Assembly: GCA_017591395.1 (NCBI GenBank)
Contig: WEDG01008835.1
Location: forward strand, 58,072-122,071
Direction of reading: 5' to 3'
Length of the DNA stretch: 64,000 nucleotides
Source: Schistocephalus solidus
Taxonomy: Eukaryota; Platyhelminthes; Cestoda; Diphyllobothriidea; Diphyllobothriidae
Shown: piece after piece, positions 45,973 to 58,671 of the stretch
Layout of the letters: every line of letters starts with the position of its first letter
Numbering within the stretch: the stretch's first letter is position 1
The notes under the pieces: model-generated
What the model was told of the DNA's origin: nothing
The model's input: only the letters and a program-made list of their open reading frames with translations
Databases searched by the model: none
Translations under genes and position numbers: made by a program

Positions 45973-46457
45973 GATGCTTGCCAGCTAATACAAATACACT
46001 CTAAAATTTCAGATACTACTGAATATAGAGAGAACAGTTTAAACATATTAAAGGACTACACAGAGCAGTTTAACATCCATAGCTGAGAGAACTGCTATTA
46101 TTTCATTTGCCAACTGTAGATCACGGGGTATCAAAATTAAAGTAGGCAGGCGAAAATCGGTGATACATCAGGTAAATTTTAAACGCCCCCACAACGGGAT
46201 ATCTAACCGTTTGAGGTCAGTAAGAATTGGCTCATAGCACTCCTGAAAACAGGTGTTTGAAGACTGGGGCTGGGATCCTGTGTGCTCGGAAAATATTAAG
46301 TCTAAATTAATAAAGGTAATTTCACCCTAAATAGAATGCGAAAAACGCTACATTCGATAGATCGTACCATGGCAGCGGCAGATCCAGAGGGACGCTGAAG
46401 TCATACGAAGCTACTTTAATGATGTTATTAGCTCAAGTACGTTTCTGATTTTGAAAC

Positions 46458-46756
46458 CTAGTACAGACGTTCGCCCGCAATTACTGCCCCTGATAGCAGT
46501 TTCCTCGTGAAGCGTGAGCGCACGGCTGACCGCTGCAGCCGCGTGGGAAGGGACAGCTGTATCATTTTTGGTGGCATATATTTTTCATCCAGCGATGGCG
46601 GCTCATAGTCGCAATCGCGGAAATCTAAGGCCGGATAGATTGCGAAACGCTTGGGGTGTCGAACTGCAAAAGTGCTACTGATGGGGGCTGCCTGACCGGC
46701 CGAGTTGAGCGTAAGTGTACTTTCAGGGGAGGGCGCGTAGGCGTCAACGCAGCTCA
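46458..46756 (-). CDS. Probable 3'-terminal exon of an unidentified gene
   Basis: A minus-strand frame follows a good acceptor (CCGTTCTGTCTAG|TGAGC) and ends in TAG at 46,458, about 99 codons. It contains DAYAPSPESTLTLNSAGQAA, HPKRFAIYPALDFRDCDYEP, then PSLDEKYMPPKMIQLSLPTR. The end is basic (RSRFTRKLLSGAVIAGERLY). Composition and the splice site argue for real coding; I do not recognise the family. It ends 485 bp before the WIP ATG on the same strand. It could belong to an upstream gene, or be a chance frame. Confidence 0.4.
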
Positions 46757-48744
46757 CTAGACAGAACGGAGGCCTCCGAATCAGCCAGTGAAATCCTAAT
46801 ACTGGCCAACTGTGCACCGCTGCTAAATCGACTGAAAATCGCCCAGGTCGGGCATTATTATACCAAGAAAATTAACAATTATTAATTGCAAGCATATGTA
46901 AGGCTAGAAAATTAAACCCTTGGAGAAAGTACGCTTTTTTGGTCTCAAACAAAAACCTGTGATACTGCGCTTCTTTTGAGGGTGTGTGAGCTGCCATCCC
47001 AGCATTTGTCAACAAATGCACAACCACAGGGTAGTACGATAGCAGTTAAAGCTGGCCTTGATTAAAGTTCAATGTTGGGTACTAACATCATCCAGCTGCA
47101 CCTTTCTAAAAAGACTGTCGCATGTTGTGAGTACACAACGTCAACTTCGAGAACATGTTATCTCGGTTAATCAACACAAAAACATCAGGCACGCGAAACC
47201 CATTTGCCTTGTATTTAAATGTACATTCATGCAGAAAAATATTGATACGGCATGTGGACCGAGGTCAAACAAAAATTGTATTGTGTGTGAGAAAGCAGTG
47301 GCGACATAAGTGGATAAATGTTATGAGAAAAACAACGGGCGTACTCGTTAGACCAAGAAATGATACTGTGCAGCGGAATAACTATACAATTGGAAGGCAT
47401 TTGATAAGATAAAACTAACGGGGTGCAGTTGGATCACGCCAGTGAGATAAATTTTATTGCAATTCATGAAGCCAAAACCATGACCAACATAAAGATACCA
47501 TCATTTTTAATGGTTTTTTGGCGTAATAAATTGAAATGTTGATTATAATATTCAAAGGGAAATGATTACAGAAAATCACCTGTCAAAAATGTATTGAGAA
47601 CGTACTATGTTTTCCAGCATGAGGCCACGAATATGAAATCAGATGCCAAGAACTTTATTCCCCTGGGGAAATTTTTAAGTGTTCGGTCACGGTAATATAG
47701 CTGACATACATCGTATGAAGCGGTTAAATCATGTTTATAAGTTCACTATAGCCCAAATTACCCGACAAAAATCAAGTCAAAATCAACACAAATATGAATA
47801 GTTGTAAATGGTATTTTTTTAAACGGTATATGTACAAATGAAAGTTTTATTCCAAAACTGTGCGTGTTCACGAAGGCTGGCAGTTTTGCTTATGAACATT
47901 TTTCAGAAGGGAAACTGCTCTTTGTCAGAATGTTTCCTCTACCTTTACAACTATTTGCTCTTTTGTGGCTGATGCTGCGCTCTTAAATGATCCCCAGTTC
48001 ATAATAGGACGAGGGCCTTTTGTTAGTGATCGGTAGGCATTCGTCAATTAAAGTTTTGCTTATCTAAACTGGGCGTTAATACACCGATCAAGTCCATCGA
48101 ACTCGTCAGACGGGGTGATGGAATTCGTGTTCTCTGAACTCTGTTTAGGGTCTTTTCCTGCATATTTTTGTTAGCATTGCCCGTAAAAACTCATTTAATA
48201 CGATTTTTATCCATATCCTCGATGCAGTTTCTACTTCTATGCTTGTCTATTTTTTGCAGTTTCAGGTGACTCCCGGAAGTAATGAAGAGAGTTCCATATG
48301 CCCACAGCTGGGAGACCCATTCGGCTATTGGTTTTTTTCAATTCTGCTCAGATCAAAAGACTTGAATTGTTTTGCGTGTTTTGGATTGCTGTTCATATAC
48401 TATTTTGTAAAAAATCAGTGCGTTATCTCCACTATTGGGGCCAATAATGTATATTCTTCTTAATCCTTGCCAGTAGGACCTGTTTAATACCTCCACGGAG
48501 TATATCTTACATACCCGTTCTACATCCTCCGTCACTTAGTATGTATGAAAACCAGTCCTGTGGATTGATTTTGGATCCGGCCAATGAGTGAGGATATGTT
48601 TCGTTCCAGATTTGGTTGCAGCATTCAAATGCTTTTATGTCTCAATATGGTTCCATCTCCAAGATCCTCCGTACCATTTTGACTGCCAGTTTTCTTCAGT
48701 AACCTCTTAACAATAGGCGAAAATTGAGCTGTTTATAAACATTT
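46757..48744. other. No gene recognised
   Basis: AT-rich DNA with short frames (for example 47,058-47,309 and 47,155-47,412, overlapping). Upstream exons of the gene ending at 46,458 might lie here but none could be supported. Confidence 0.35.
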
Positions 48745-48747
48745 TTT

Positions 48748-49835
48748 TTCAATTCAATTTATTGAGGGAAATAGGCATGGGCCTTTGAGTACCCTATTTG
48801 TAACGTAAAATTAAGTGCGGTATACAGAGAAACCGTGTGGGTTGCCAAGGTACAAAAGGCGGTCATAAAATTTGACAAGTGGTGCACGACTCTCGAGGGT
48901 TAAGATAAATGCCTCATCGCTCAGGCTCGTTGCGGAACGTAAAACTGTCAAGGTTCCTTTTAAAGCTTTCCAGTGATGGTGACATCACAATGTCTTCAGG
49001 GAGGGCATTCCATGGTTTAACCACTCTGACAGAGAAGGAGAACTTGCGCACATCCAGTCTCGCCTGCTGGACACGCAGTTTCAATGGGTGACCTCGGAGA
49101 TGGGTCGTGGTGGCAAATTCAAAGAAGTCCGAGAATTCCAGGCAACAATCCAATCCCTTCACAATGCGGAATGTCTGCAGGAGATCACCACGCATTTGCC
49201 TATAACTCAAAGGGAACAGATTAAGATTCATTAGGCGGGTGGGATATGGCAAGGAGCTTTGACTTCTAACCATTTTGGTGGCTTTCATCTGGTCTCTTTC
49301 GAGGCATTTCTGATCTTGAACTGTCAAGGGTTTCCAGGCTTGCATATCATATTCCAAATTCGGCCTAATGAATTTTCCAGAAGTCTTAGCGAAGAGATCT
49401 TCATCGAAACCCAAAGGGCTCGTCTGATGGCATGCAACACCGAAATTGCCCTCCTCGCCACTTTCGAGCAGTGAGACGATGGTTTTAAGGAGGTGGTCGT
49501 CAGCACATCAAGGTCTTTTTGGGGTTTGCACGTCTTTTAAGGCTTCACCATTGAGAAAGTAACTTCTACTTTCGGCAGATCCAGATGGGTTGCCTAAGCG
49601 AAGTATTGTACACTTATCGACGTTGAACCGCAAAAGCCAATGATTCGACCACTCCTCCAACCGAGTTAGGTTGATCTGCAGTTTATCTTCGTCAGCAGGG
49701 CTCTGGATTACATTCCAGATTTTAATGTCATCGGCAAACATTGCTGCTTCACAGTCGAGATTCCTGACACAATCGTTCACGTATATTAAAAACAGTATTG
49801 GCCCTAGTACTGAACCCTGAGGAACCTGAGGACAT
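48748..49835 (-). mobile_element. LINE A (CR1/Jockey-like), 5'-truncated copy
   Basis: On the minus strand the copy starts inside the RT at VPQGSVLGPILF, carries MFADDIKIWNVIQSPADEDK (catalytic Asps intact) and continues to the C-terminal domain. That domain includes MQAWKPLTVQDQKCLERDQM, FSVRVVKPWNALPEDIV and the end NEPER. The 3' tail is an ATTGAATT-type repeat (48,749-48,760). A frameshift near 49,500 breaks the frame. A second copy, plus strand, is at 60,712-62,280. Confidence 0.85.
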
Positions 49836-49837
49836 AG

Positions 49838-50215
49838 TTAGTACTATATCATATGACCAACATAAGCAAAGTTTCAACTTTCTTTAAAAATGTACCTAAG
49901 AGTAAAATCCCCTGGATGTCGTATTTCATTCCGTTTACTCATGCGACTTTAACTTTCAAGGCACAGAAGCAAAAAGGTCGTCATCTCTTAGTAAAACTTG
50001 CTGATCCTGTTCATTTTTTTCGTTGCTTGAAGTGGACATAATTTTCTCTAAGAATGAGCAATCAGCTCAAAATTTTCAGAAAAACAAGCTGTTTATCTGT
50101 GGAGATAAAGCCCCAATGGAACGTCGGGTTTCACCCTGGTTAGCAAACGAGAATCCTAGGTCTCATTTAGGCGTTTTCCAACCCATACAGTGTCATCAAT
50201 CCGAAAATAATTAAG
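49838..50215 (+). pseudogene. Fragment of LINE C ORF1
   Basis: The plus-strand frame reads FFKNVPKSKIPWMSYFIPFT, then HATLTFKAQKQKG, and in a second frame LFICGDKAPMERRVSPWLAN. It matches the ORF1 of LINE C at 57,771-58,671 (NVPKSKI.., LFICRDKTSMERRVSPSLAN). It is wedged between LINE A and the 3' end of LINE B, in the opposite orientation to both. Confidence 0.75.
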
Positions 50216-50699
50216 TATTTAAACGATGTACACAGTTTTTCGAAATCATTTATTTGTTTTTCAAGTGTACGTATTCCACCAATTTATAATTCAGTATAAT
50301 TCAGTATTTATAAGGGAGATAGGCAGAGCCTTTGAAAACCCTATTTACAGATAGACGCTAGCAAAAGAAGCAAATTTTACATGGCATAGTCGTTTTAGTA
50401 TATCGATCATTGCTGTCGACTGAATACATGTCCATCAATTAAAAATGCATCGAGTCTTCTTTTAAACATTTCAACGCTCTCAGCCTGAACAAACGAAGCT
50501 GGCAGTTTGTTCCATTCTTCAGTCACCCTTTGGGAAAAGAATTTGGCCCGCACTTCAAGTTTGGCGTGTTTTTTTCAGTTTGTATTGGTGACCTCTGAGA
50601 CTTGTCATGTTTGCCAATTCAAAATAGTTGGCTACCTGAACAGCACAATCAACTCCTCTGACCAGTTTGAAGACTAAGATCATATCCCCTCTGTATTGC

Positions 50700-52336
50700 C
50701 TATAAGAGAGAGGAAAAATTGAAAGTCTTTCTAGGCGACCTCATAGGGTAGGTATTCCACCCGCCGACTGGTTTCGTTGCCCTCCGTTGAACTTTCTCCA
50801 GCAGAGCGTAGTCATGTTTCCTCCAAGGGCACCACGCCTGAATGCAATATTCCAACACCGGCCGGATAAATATTCCAAACACGTGCCCAAAAAGCTCTCC
50901 GTCAAAATTAACGAAGTACCTCCTCATTACGCCTAAGATACACATAGCTTTCTTTGCGATATTCGCACAGAGCGACGATGGTTTGAGAGTTGGTGTTATC
51001 CATATAACCAAGTCCTTTATAATATTTACCTCCTGGAGTTGGTGACCACTGATGAAGTACTGGTATTCAAACCTACTCATCCTTCTGGAACAAGACCACA
51101 GTCAGATTATTTGGCATTTGTTAAGATTAAGGTTTAGCAGCCACTCATCACACCATGTTTGCAAGCGATCTAAGTTTTGTTGTAATTTTCGCGCATCCTC
51201 TGGTTTTTCAATCGAGTTCCATAACTTCAGATAGTCAGCGAACATTACCTTCTCGCATGTCAGACAATCCAAGCAGTCGTTTACGTATATCAGAAACAAA
51301 ATTGGACCCAGAACGCTGCCCTGCGGAACTCCACTGTGAACGGTTTCCAAGTGAGACTTGGCATCTCCAATACAAACACGCTGGCGCCTGTCTATGAGAA
51401 AGTCGGCCAACCATTTGAGTAGGTTGCCAGTCACACCCATTTGACGGAGCTTAAAGATCAGACGTTTGTGTGGAACCCTGTCAAAGGCTTTGCTAAAGTC
51501 AATGTAGACCGCATCGCCTGACAAACCCATATCTAATGATTTTGTCTAGCTTTACATGGATGTGAGCAGGTTTGTGAGGCAGGATCGAAAACTTCGAAAT
51601 CCATGTTGATATGAATTAAGCAAGTATTTCTCTTCAATATGTTTCATCAGTACCGTTTTGATTATCTTCTCCATCATTTTTCAACAGATACTTGTGAGGC
51701 TGACTGGTCGGAAACTGTTTGGTGATGTCCTCTCTTCTCCCTTATAGATGGGGGTTATATTGGTTATCTTCCACTCGGTAGGCAGAGCCCCCGCCTCCAT
51801 CAAACTTTCAATTATCTTGGAGAGTGGAGAGGCCAGTTGGTCTGTGAGTTCATTGAGAACTTTTGCGAATATACCATCTGGACCATGTGATTTAGTGGAC
51901 TGTAGCTGTTTCAAAGTTTTTCTTACTGTGTCCTTTGAGAACGACACCGTGCTTATTTTGTTTGTAGATGCGACAGTACTGTTGTATTTTTCCTCGTCAA
52001 AAGGTGGTTCCTCGTTATACACGGACATAAATAAATTGGATAAGAGGCTGGTCTTATCAGAGTTATCAGTTAACCTGTTTCCCTGATTGTCTTTAAGACA
52101 AGGAATGCAGTCGTGATTTCGTTTTGCCTTATTAACGTAAGCAAAAACATTTTCGAATTTATCGGTATGTCTTCGACTATTTCTGACTCAAATGCTGATC
52201 TTTCTTTTCTCAGAAGATTCCAACACCGATTTTGCTGTTTCTTAAAAGCGGAAAAATGTTCGGGTTGTTGATATCTGACATATGTTTTCCACAGTCTTCT
52301 TTTCTTCTTGAGATTCCTTTTTATTTCCGATGTCAC
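50700..52336 (-). pseudogene. LINE B reverse transcriptase
   Basis: Motifs in order: KSHGPDGIFAKVLNELTDQL, NITPIYKGEERTSPNSFRPV, SLTSIC then a stop, YIDFSKAFDRVPHKRLIFKL, SGVPQGSVLGPILFLIYVND, then VMFADYLKLWNSIEKP. The catalytic FADD has become FADY (51,231-51,242). The C-terminal part (50,700-51,080) keeps IFIRPVLEYCIQAWCPWRKH. The copy is inactive. Confidence 0.85.
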
Positions 52337-52360
52337 CCATTCGGGTCGGGAGAGGCACGA

Positions 52361-53376
52361 TCACCTTTTAAGTGCGCAGAATTCCTCTACCAACTGCTGA
52401 ATCAATTTACTAATGAAGAACCAGGCAGCATTAGGGTCAGGTTCAGGTGCAGGGCTCCAGTCTATCACATTCAGTAATTCTTTCATTTTGGGATAATCCC
52501 CTTTCCATACATTTCTCTTCCTAACTGCACGACGTTTGGGTACAGAAAAATGACTGTACTCCCAAGCAAGAACACAATGATCACTTCGTCCAAGCGGCAC
52601 GTAAGAATTTAATTCAAGGATGCAATTGTCGTCTCTACTAATGATTAGACCTAAAGATCTTGACTGCTGCCCATTTCGGAACCGCGTCTCCATTGTGACA
52701 TGTTAGATAAGAAACTAGTCATTTAACAACGGAAGTAATTTCTGTTCGAATGAATTTTCCGATCGCGAGCAGTACATTGACACCCAATCGATATCGGGAG
52801 CGTTGAAATCTCCAAGTATTAATAAGTGTTTGTTACGGCAGATTTGCTTTACCTCTGTGATGAGTGCTTCGTCCGTTTCCGTTCACTGTCCTGGGGGTCG
52901 ATAAACCACGGCAATATGGAGGTCTGGTTGGTTTGGGACTTTCAGTTTACAACAAAGTATTTCACAAGACGAGATCCTGTTTGGCGAGGGCCCATCAGGA
53001 ATAAGTCAATGCCTTCTCGTATGAACATTGCGATTCCACCACCCCTACGTCCGATTCTATCCATGCGGATAAGCTGAAAACCGTCTATTCTGACTTCTGT
53101 GTCTGCGATTTGTTCATTTAATCATGTTTCAGTTAGAGCTATGAAGTCAGACTGTAAATGGTACACGACCAGTTTAATTTCATCCATTTTGTTCAATAGA
53201 CTCTGCACATTTGTGTACAATATTTTAATTTTGTTTTCTTCCCTCAATTTCTGAAGAATTTTAGTTCTGGATATTTCACAAGATATATCCAGTCTCCTGT
53301 CTGGGTTCAAATCTTTAGGCATTTGGTAGGGCTTTTGACCGGCGTGGTTGCCGTCAATTTCACCGGATATTCCCAT
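52361..53376 (-). pseudogene. LINE B APE endonuclease
   Basis: It opens with KIKILYTNVQSLLNKMDEIK and SDFIALTET, then RIGRRGGGIAMFIREGIDLF. LLILGDFNAPDIDW (about 52,770-52,820) and the terminal RSDHCVLAWEY (near 52,590) carry the GDFN and SDH signature of CR1-type endonucleases. Stops occur near 53,120 and 52,700. Confidence 0.8.
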
Positions 53377-54582
53377 AAAAACGAGTGCACCATTTATATG
53401 ACTTTTTGTCTACAATTTTCAATTTTTGTTCCCCCTCGTATTGACGTCTTTTCAATCCTGCTACCAGTGTCCTCATTTTCATCCGATAGGTGGGAGAGCA
53501 TTCCGGCTAAAAAAACTCCACGATGATTCTTTCGTAGTCGGGACTTTCAAGAGAGCAATAGATCCACCTGCTGTTGGCTCCCCAAGACGACTTTTAATGG
53601 TCTTGGTTGAACCTCATGCGTTTCATTTGTAATGAGAGGCCCCAATCGAAAGATATTTTTGATGTCGACTGTCACACCAGTTTCTTGCGTATCATTCAAT
53701 AAATTTTGAAATGTCAGCAGATCCTGTTTTACGCTTTCTTTTGGCGTTTCCCCAGTAGCCTCTGAAACTCCCTGAACTACCAGACAAAATGATCTGTCAA
53801 GGAAAAACCTCGTTTCTGCATCCTGCTTTTTTTAGTGATGGAAGGTTGAATCATGCCCTTTGTTACAGTCGTCAATAATGTGTTCGGATTGGTCTTCATC
53901 GGTGAGCCTGTTGGTTGATTTGCAGACATCTCTATGGACCTTTCAAATAGGGTGAGTTTTCCTGACAACGCGTTTGCTCGAATATTTATTTATTTATTTA
54001 GAATTTATATTTGGTTAGCACCGGCAAGGCACTGTCTAAGCAAACATTACTAACGAAATAAAGTTATGACAATGTGTACAGATAAAATTTACAAATACAT
54101 AACTTGTCCTGCTATGTCAACAGTTAGCGATGTTTTAAAATTAATGGTGAACTAGAAAAAATAGGCAGTGAAAAAAACTCCTACCATAAAAATGGAGGCA
54201 GAGTTCAATAAGCCTTCATTTTTTAATTGTAGGTACGAGAAAAAACTGCTTAGGAAAAAAATAATTAGGTGGTAGAATAGGGTAATACGGTAGTAGCATT
54301 TCAGAATGAGATAATGAAACGTCGAGGTGATTCGTTCTTGATCACTTAGGCGTATGAAACAAAATGACACAAAAATTCGTCAATGAACTTAAGTCCTCAG
54401 CATCTTAGGAACCAGAATTAAATTCTGATGATGGTTATTATCCAAAGAAACGCTAGCAATTTAGACTGTGGACCACCGAATGTGTACGTCCAAATGACGT
54501 CATCGTTTGGATGACTGGTGATATAAGGAGACATTTTAGTTCATGGGGGACCCGAGGTAGCGAAAATATAGTTTCAAGAGGG

Positions 54583-56361
54583 TCACTTAAATTCCCGATG
54601 GTCTGTTCTCCGAGTCATGGGGTAAGCTACTGGGAAAAGATGAGGAAAATAAAAGGTTAATAGAAGCAGTGTTAAGATAAATGTGCACTCTTCGCTGGAT
54701 TGCAGATAAACTAGTAAACGACCTAATTTCAATTGGCAAGTTATTCCAAAGATAACTATACCTAGAAGCAAAGAAGAGAGAGCGTTTACGCGTGGAGGAT
54801 GCAGAGGAGGTATAATTAGTGAAGAATTTCTAAGGTTATAAGGAAGACTAACGGGGGTAATGACAGAAAGCTTGGGGAGATTTGAACTATTTTTTAGTCG
54901 GAAAAGGAGACAAAAGCCTGCTTCAAGTCTCTTGACCCAAAGAAATTTCAGCTTCATTAGCTGGCATCTTGTTGAGTAGGAAGTAGTTGAAAGAGTCGGA
55001 AATAGGAGTTTTTTTGTGAAATGTCTTTGGGCATTTTCAATTTTTGAACGGCTAGATTCGTTCATTAAACCAAAGAAAGGACAGCAAAATTCAAAAATCG
55101 GAAGTACAAACATATCGTTAAGTTTTAAGTTGATTTCAGGGAGGTAGAAATTATAAGAAATAAAGCCGCAAATCTGTGCAGCTTTGGCCGTAATTCTATC
55201 GGCATGAGGCGAAAGATCTAATTTATTGCTGTAGCTTAAGCCCAAGTCCTTGATGGAGGAACATTCAATCATAGGGCAACCTTCAAAAATAAGTGGTTGC
55301 GGCAGCCTTACAGGCCCAAATCTCATGTAGTTAGACTTAGTAGGTGAGAACTCCATTAGCCATGTGGCGCTCCAGGCCGAAAGAGCGTCTAAGTCTGAAT
55401 GAATTTGTTCTAGGCACCGTTCGGTCGTAGAGTTAGAGAAGGAATACACGCATTTGAGGTCATTAGCATAAAAAAAGATTGAGAATGTTTAACTATCGAT
55501 GAAATATCATTTATATACAGTAAGAACAACAAAGGACCTAATACGGTACCTTGAAGGACACCACTAACAATATGGGTAGCACTTTAGTATGAGGACACTA
55601 CTAAAACTTTTGGCTTTCGATCATTTAGGTATGATCTAATAAAGTCAGTAAGGGGACTACGAAATCCTATAGCTTCTATTTTAGCTAGAAGTCGTTTATG
55701 AGGCACTTCATCGAATGCCTAACTAAGATTAAAATCGATAACTACCACAGAGAGATGATCATTACGAATAGAGGTCAGTAGATTTAGAAAAGACATGTGG
55801 CATGTTTCACAAGAGCAGTCCGGTAAGAAGCCATGTTGGGAAAAGTTGATAATTTGATTGCTTATGCAAAAATCTGTGATTTGTTTGCAATAGGTTTTAC
55901 AAGAGTTTAGCAAGAGAGGGCGTTTTATGAACACCGCGATAGTTATGAATGTCTGAGCGGGAACCAGATTTAAAAACTGGTATTATAATAGAAGTTTTCC
56001 AGTTATCGGGGAAGAAACCATTTTCGAGAAATACTGAGAATAACTTGCTTAGTAAAGGTGGAAAATCTCTTAACTGTTTAATAAGTGAGTTTGAAATGTT
56101 ATCAGTTCCAACCGAATGTGAATTTTTTAGGTGAGCTATTTCCTTTTGAATACATGAAGGTGAGAAATTAATGGTTGTTAGAAGCGAATTTGAAGGCAGA
56201 GGAATTGTGAGAGTGGGGCTAGTTTCAATGGTAAAGTGGTTGGCAAAAAACGAATTAAACATTTCTGCTTTGCCCAAATCGTCTGTAACAAATTTTTTGT
56301 TACAGTCGAGTAAGGGCGTAGTTACATTCAGACGCTTAGCCGATGACCAAACATGAAACAT
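54583..56361 (-). pseudogene. LINE C reverse transcriptase
   Basis: Motifs: GTDNISNSLIKQLRDFPPLL, SIIIPVFKSGSRSDIHNYRG, HGFLPDCSCETCHMSFLNLL, VIDFNLS then a stop where FDLSKAF is expected (55,719 region). Later come YAND in place of YADD (55,459-55,470) and a long open C-terminal frame (288 codons) with SAWSATWLMEFSPTKSNYMR and MNESSRSKIENAQRHFTKKL. The stop and the Asp-to-Asn change abolish activity. Confidence 0.85.
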
Positions 56362-56595
56362 TTGAGCAACAGATTTGGATGAATTGGCATAACTTAGTGC
56401 CCGAGACTCCCTACGCTTATCTCGCGCGAGCCAAATTTTCGATGCTTATTCAAATATTTGTGCAATCCTTAAATGAACTGACAAAGAGCTTTTCAATGAA
56501 TCTTAAAGTTGTTTTCGTAATTTTTTAAGTCTGTTCTGGAGAAAATGCGGAACAGTAGAAGAAGCTGTATTCGAATTAAAAATCTTAAACGAGAT

Positions 56596-57522
56596 TTAAG
56601 CCTGGATTTTTTCTGTGAGGCTCTGCAATAGCTTACGGAAAAAGTTCGGATCCTTGATTGCGAATATGCTATGCCAATCAAGATTGCTTACAAAATTATT
56701 TATTATTTCATGGTTTGTGTTAGCAAAGTCGCGGTTATTGCATTTAACCTCAGGCTTCGTAAGAAGGGGGACTGGAAAACAACAGTGAATTATTGCGTGA
56801 TCACTTGTGAAAAGATCATGATGAAAATTCATTAAGAGAGGGTGGACGTCATTTGTAAAAATTAAATCTAAAATGTTGTCATTTCTAGTAACTGATCTGA
56901 CCATTTGGGACATGTTCGAAAAGTTAATAGTATCGACCAATTTCTGGTGTTAAGGCGGAGAGGAATTTGCCTGCCAGTCAATGTCTGGCAGATTGAAATC
57001 GCCTACGATTATTTTTACATCAAATTGAATGTCTTCAACTTTTTCCAATAGTTCACAGAGCTCGCTTTCATTGCCAGAATAACACGGAGGATTGTAGACA
57101 CAGCCAATTAGCGCTTTTTTATTGTGAAAGAGGATGACTGAAGCAAAGCATACATTTCCAGAAAAGGACGAAATGCTCAGCTGAAAAGGGAAATGTACAA
57201 AGGATGACTTTATATAAAGGAAGCAACCACCGCCACGTTTTTCAGCGCGGTCTTGTCGGTAAAAATTGAAATTATCTATAGCAAGCGTCGAGTCAGAAAT
57301 AAGAGAGTGAGCCCAGGATTCAGTGATGCACAGCACATCTGGATCAAGCTCAAAGGCTACTGTTCTAAGCTCAGCCATCTTATTTACAACTGATCTCGCG
57401 TTGAGTGAAACTAAGCTGAGCGTATTCCTGAGCTGCAGGTTACGCTCATCAGTTTTTATAAAAAAGGATAATTTGGTGGCGGAGAAGAAAACTGGAAAGA
57501 AGAAACGAAAGGTTGGAAACAA
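56596..57522 (-). pseudogene. LINE C APE endonuclease
   Basis: It includes LSLVSLNARSVVNKMAELRT, ELDPDVLCITESWAHS, RQDRAEKRGGGCFLYIKSSF and VGDFNLPDIDWQANSS, then SQMVRSVTRNDNILDLIFTN and TSDHAIIHCCFPVP. These are the usual LNARS, ITE, RGGG, GDFN and SDH signatures. A break occurs near 56,945. Confidence 0.85.
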
Positions 57523-57770
57523 AATCGCTCTGGTCTACAATTTGTCGAAATGTTACTTTTGAGAGAACTGAGATTATTGTACGACGGCATATTTGGATGA
57601 AAACCTTGGAATGGAAGGCTATATTGTGGCGTTTGAAAGATAAGGGGTGGCATAGAAATGAGATTTTGAGGGAAGTTAGCATAAATTGGCGGAAAAGGTG
57701 CATGCGAAAAAGGAATAAATGATTTCGAACAACTGGTAAAATAATTAGAAGCGTTAATTATTTGGGGATT

Positions 57771-58671
57771 TCAGCCACTTTTTGGGTTGGAAAGGATGCT
57801 GACATTAGCGTTCGCAGCTGTTGTAGATGCAGAGGGGTTAGCAGGTTTCCCATCGGTAATGATATTACTGATTTTTATGCCTGGATTAGCCGATGATTCA
57901 GATTTTCTAGGAGTTTTCTTAGGTTTAGTAGATTTGGCAGCTATAGCAGGCAAGGTTTGCTTGGGATGAGAAAGACGTGGCTTTGACACAATTTCACTCA
58001 AACCAGGAACAAGGTTAACGGGTGAAGATTCTGCTGGAATCGAAATTCCTATCGATCCGGAGGGCCATGTGCTTGAATTAGCTACAGGACAAACCTCTGA
58101 GATAACTTTTGATATTGAAGGTGTAGGCGAAGGCTTCTTGTTTGCTAATGAGGGTGAAACCCGACGTTCCATTGATGTTTTATCCCTACAGATAAACAAA
58201 TTGTTTTTTTTGAAATATTGAGCTGAGTGCTCATGCTTAGAGAAAATAAGGTCAACTTCAATCGCTGAAAAAAGTTTGACCAGAACTGGCGGGTTTTTTG
58301 CTACGGGAAGAAAACCTTTTAGCTTCAGCGACTTTAAAGTTAAAGCTGCATGCGTAAAGGAAATGAAATGCAACGTCCATGTGGATTTTACTCTTGGGGA
58401 CGTTTTTTAAAAGAAAATTAAAACTTCTCTTATGTCGGTCAATTGACTCGGTACTGACCATGTTTATAAAAGGCTCTAGTTTTACGCATAGTAAAGAAGT
58501 GAGTGAAGACAACTTTCCCTCAAAAATAGTACCAAGGATCGTGAAGAGAGAACCATATTTAGACAATAAGTTATTAAAGTTTTCCAGGGCGTCAAGGTCT
58601 AATTTTTTCATGCTTAATGAGGGTTGCTCTAGTGGAAGTTTTACGCGAAGTGGATGTTTGCGTCTAAGCAC
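57771..58671 (-). pseudogene. LINE C ORF1 protein
   Basis: Two frames overlap near 58,300-58,370, so one indel separates the halves. The first half reads LDALENFNNLLSKYGSLFTI and ESIDRHKRSFNFLLKNVPKS. The second continues SFTHAALTLKSLKLKGF, LFICRDKTSMERRVSPSLAN, and a long Pro/Ser/Lys-rich tail (KSTKPKKTPRKSESS). The 49.8-kb fragment reads through the same region without the shift. Presumed role: RNA binding in the retrotransposition particle; no finger or RRM is visible. Confidence 0.7.

Larger units (their letters stand above)
50283..53975 (-). mobile_element. LINE B (CR1-like), nearly full length
   Basis: On the minus strand, from 53,975: a short basic ORF1-like remnant (53,777-53,968 and following), an APE endonuclease, a linker, RT and C-terminal region, and a 3' tail made of two TATAATTCAG units (about 50,285-50,304). 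Stops and frameshifts make it inactive. Its 5' boundary abuts the 3' tail of LINE C near 53,980. Confidence 0.8.
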
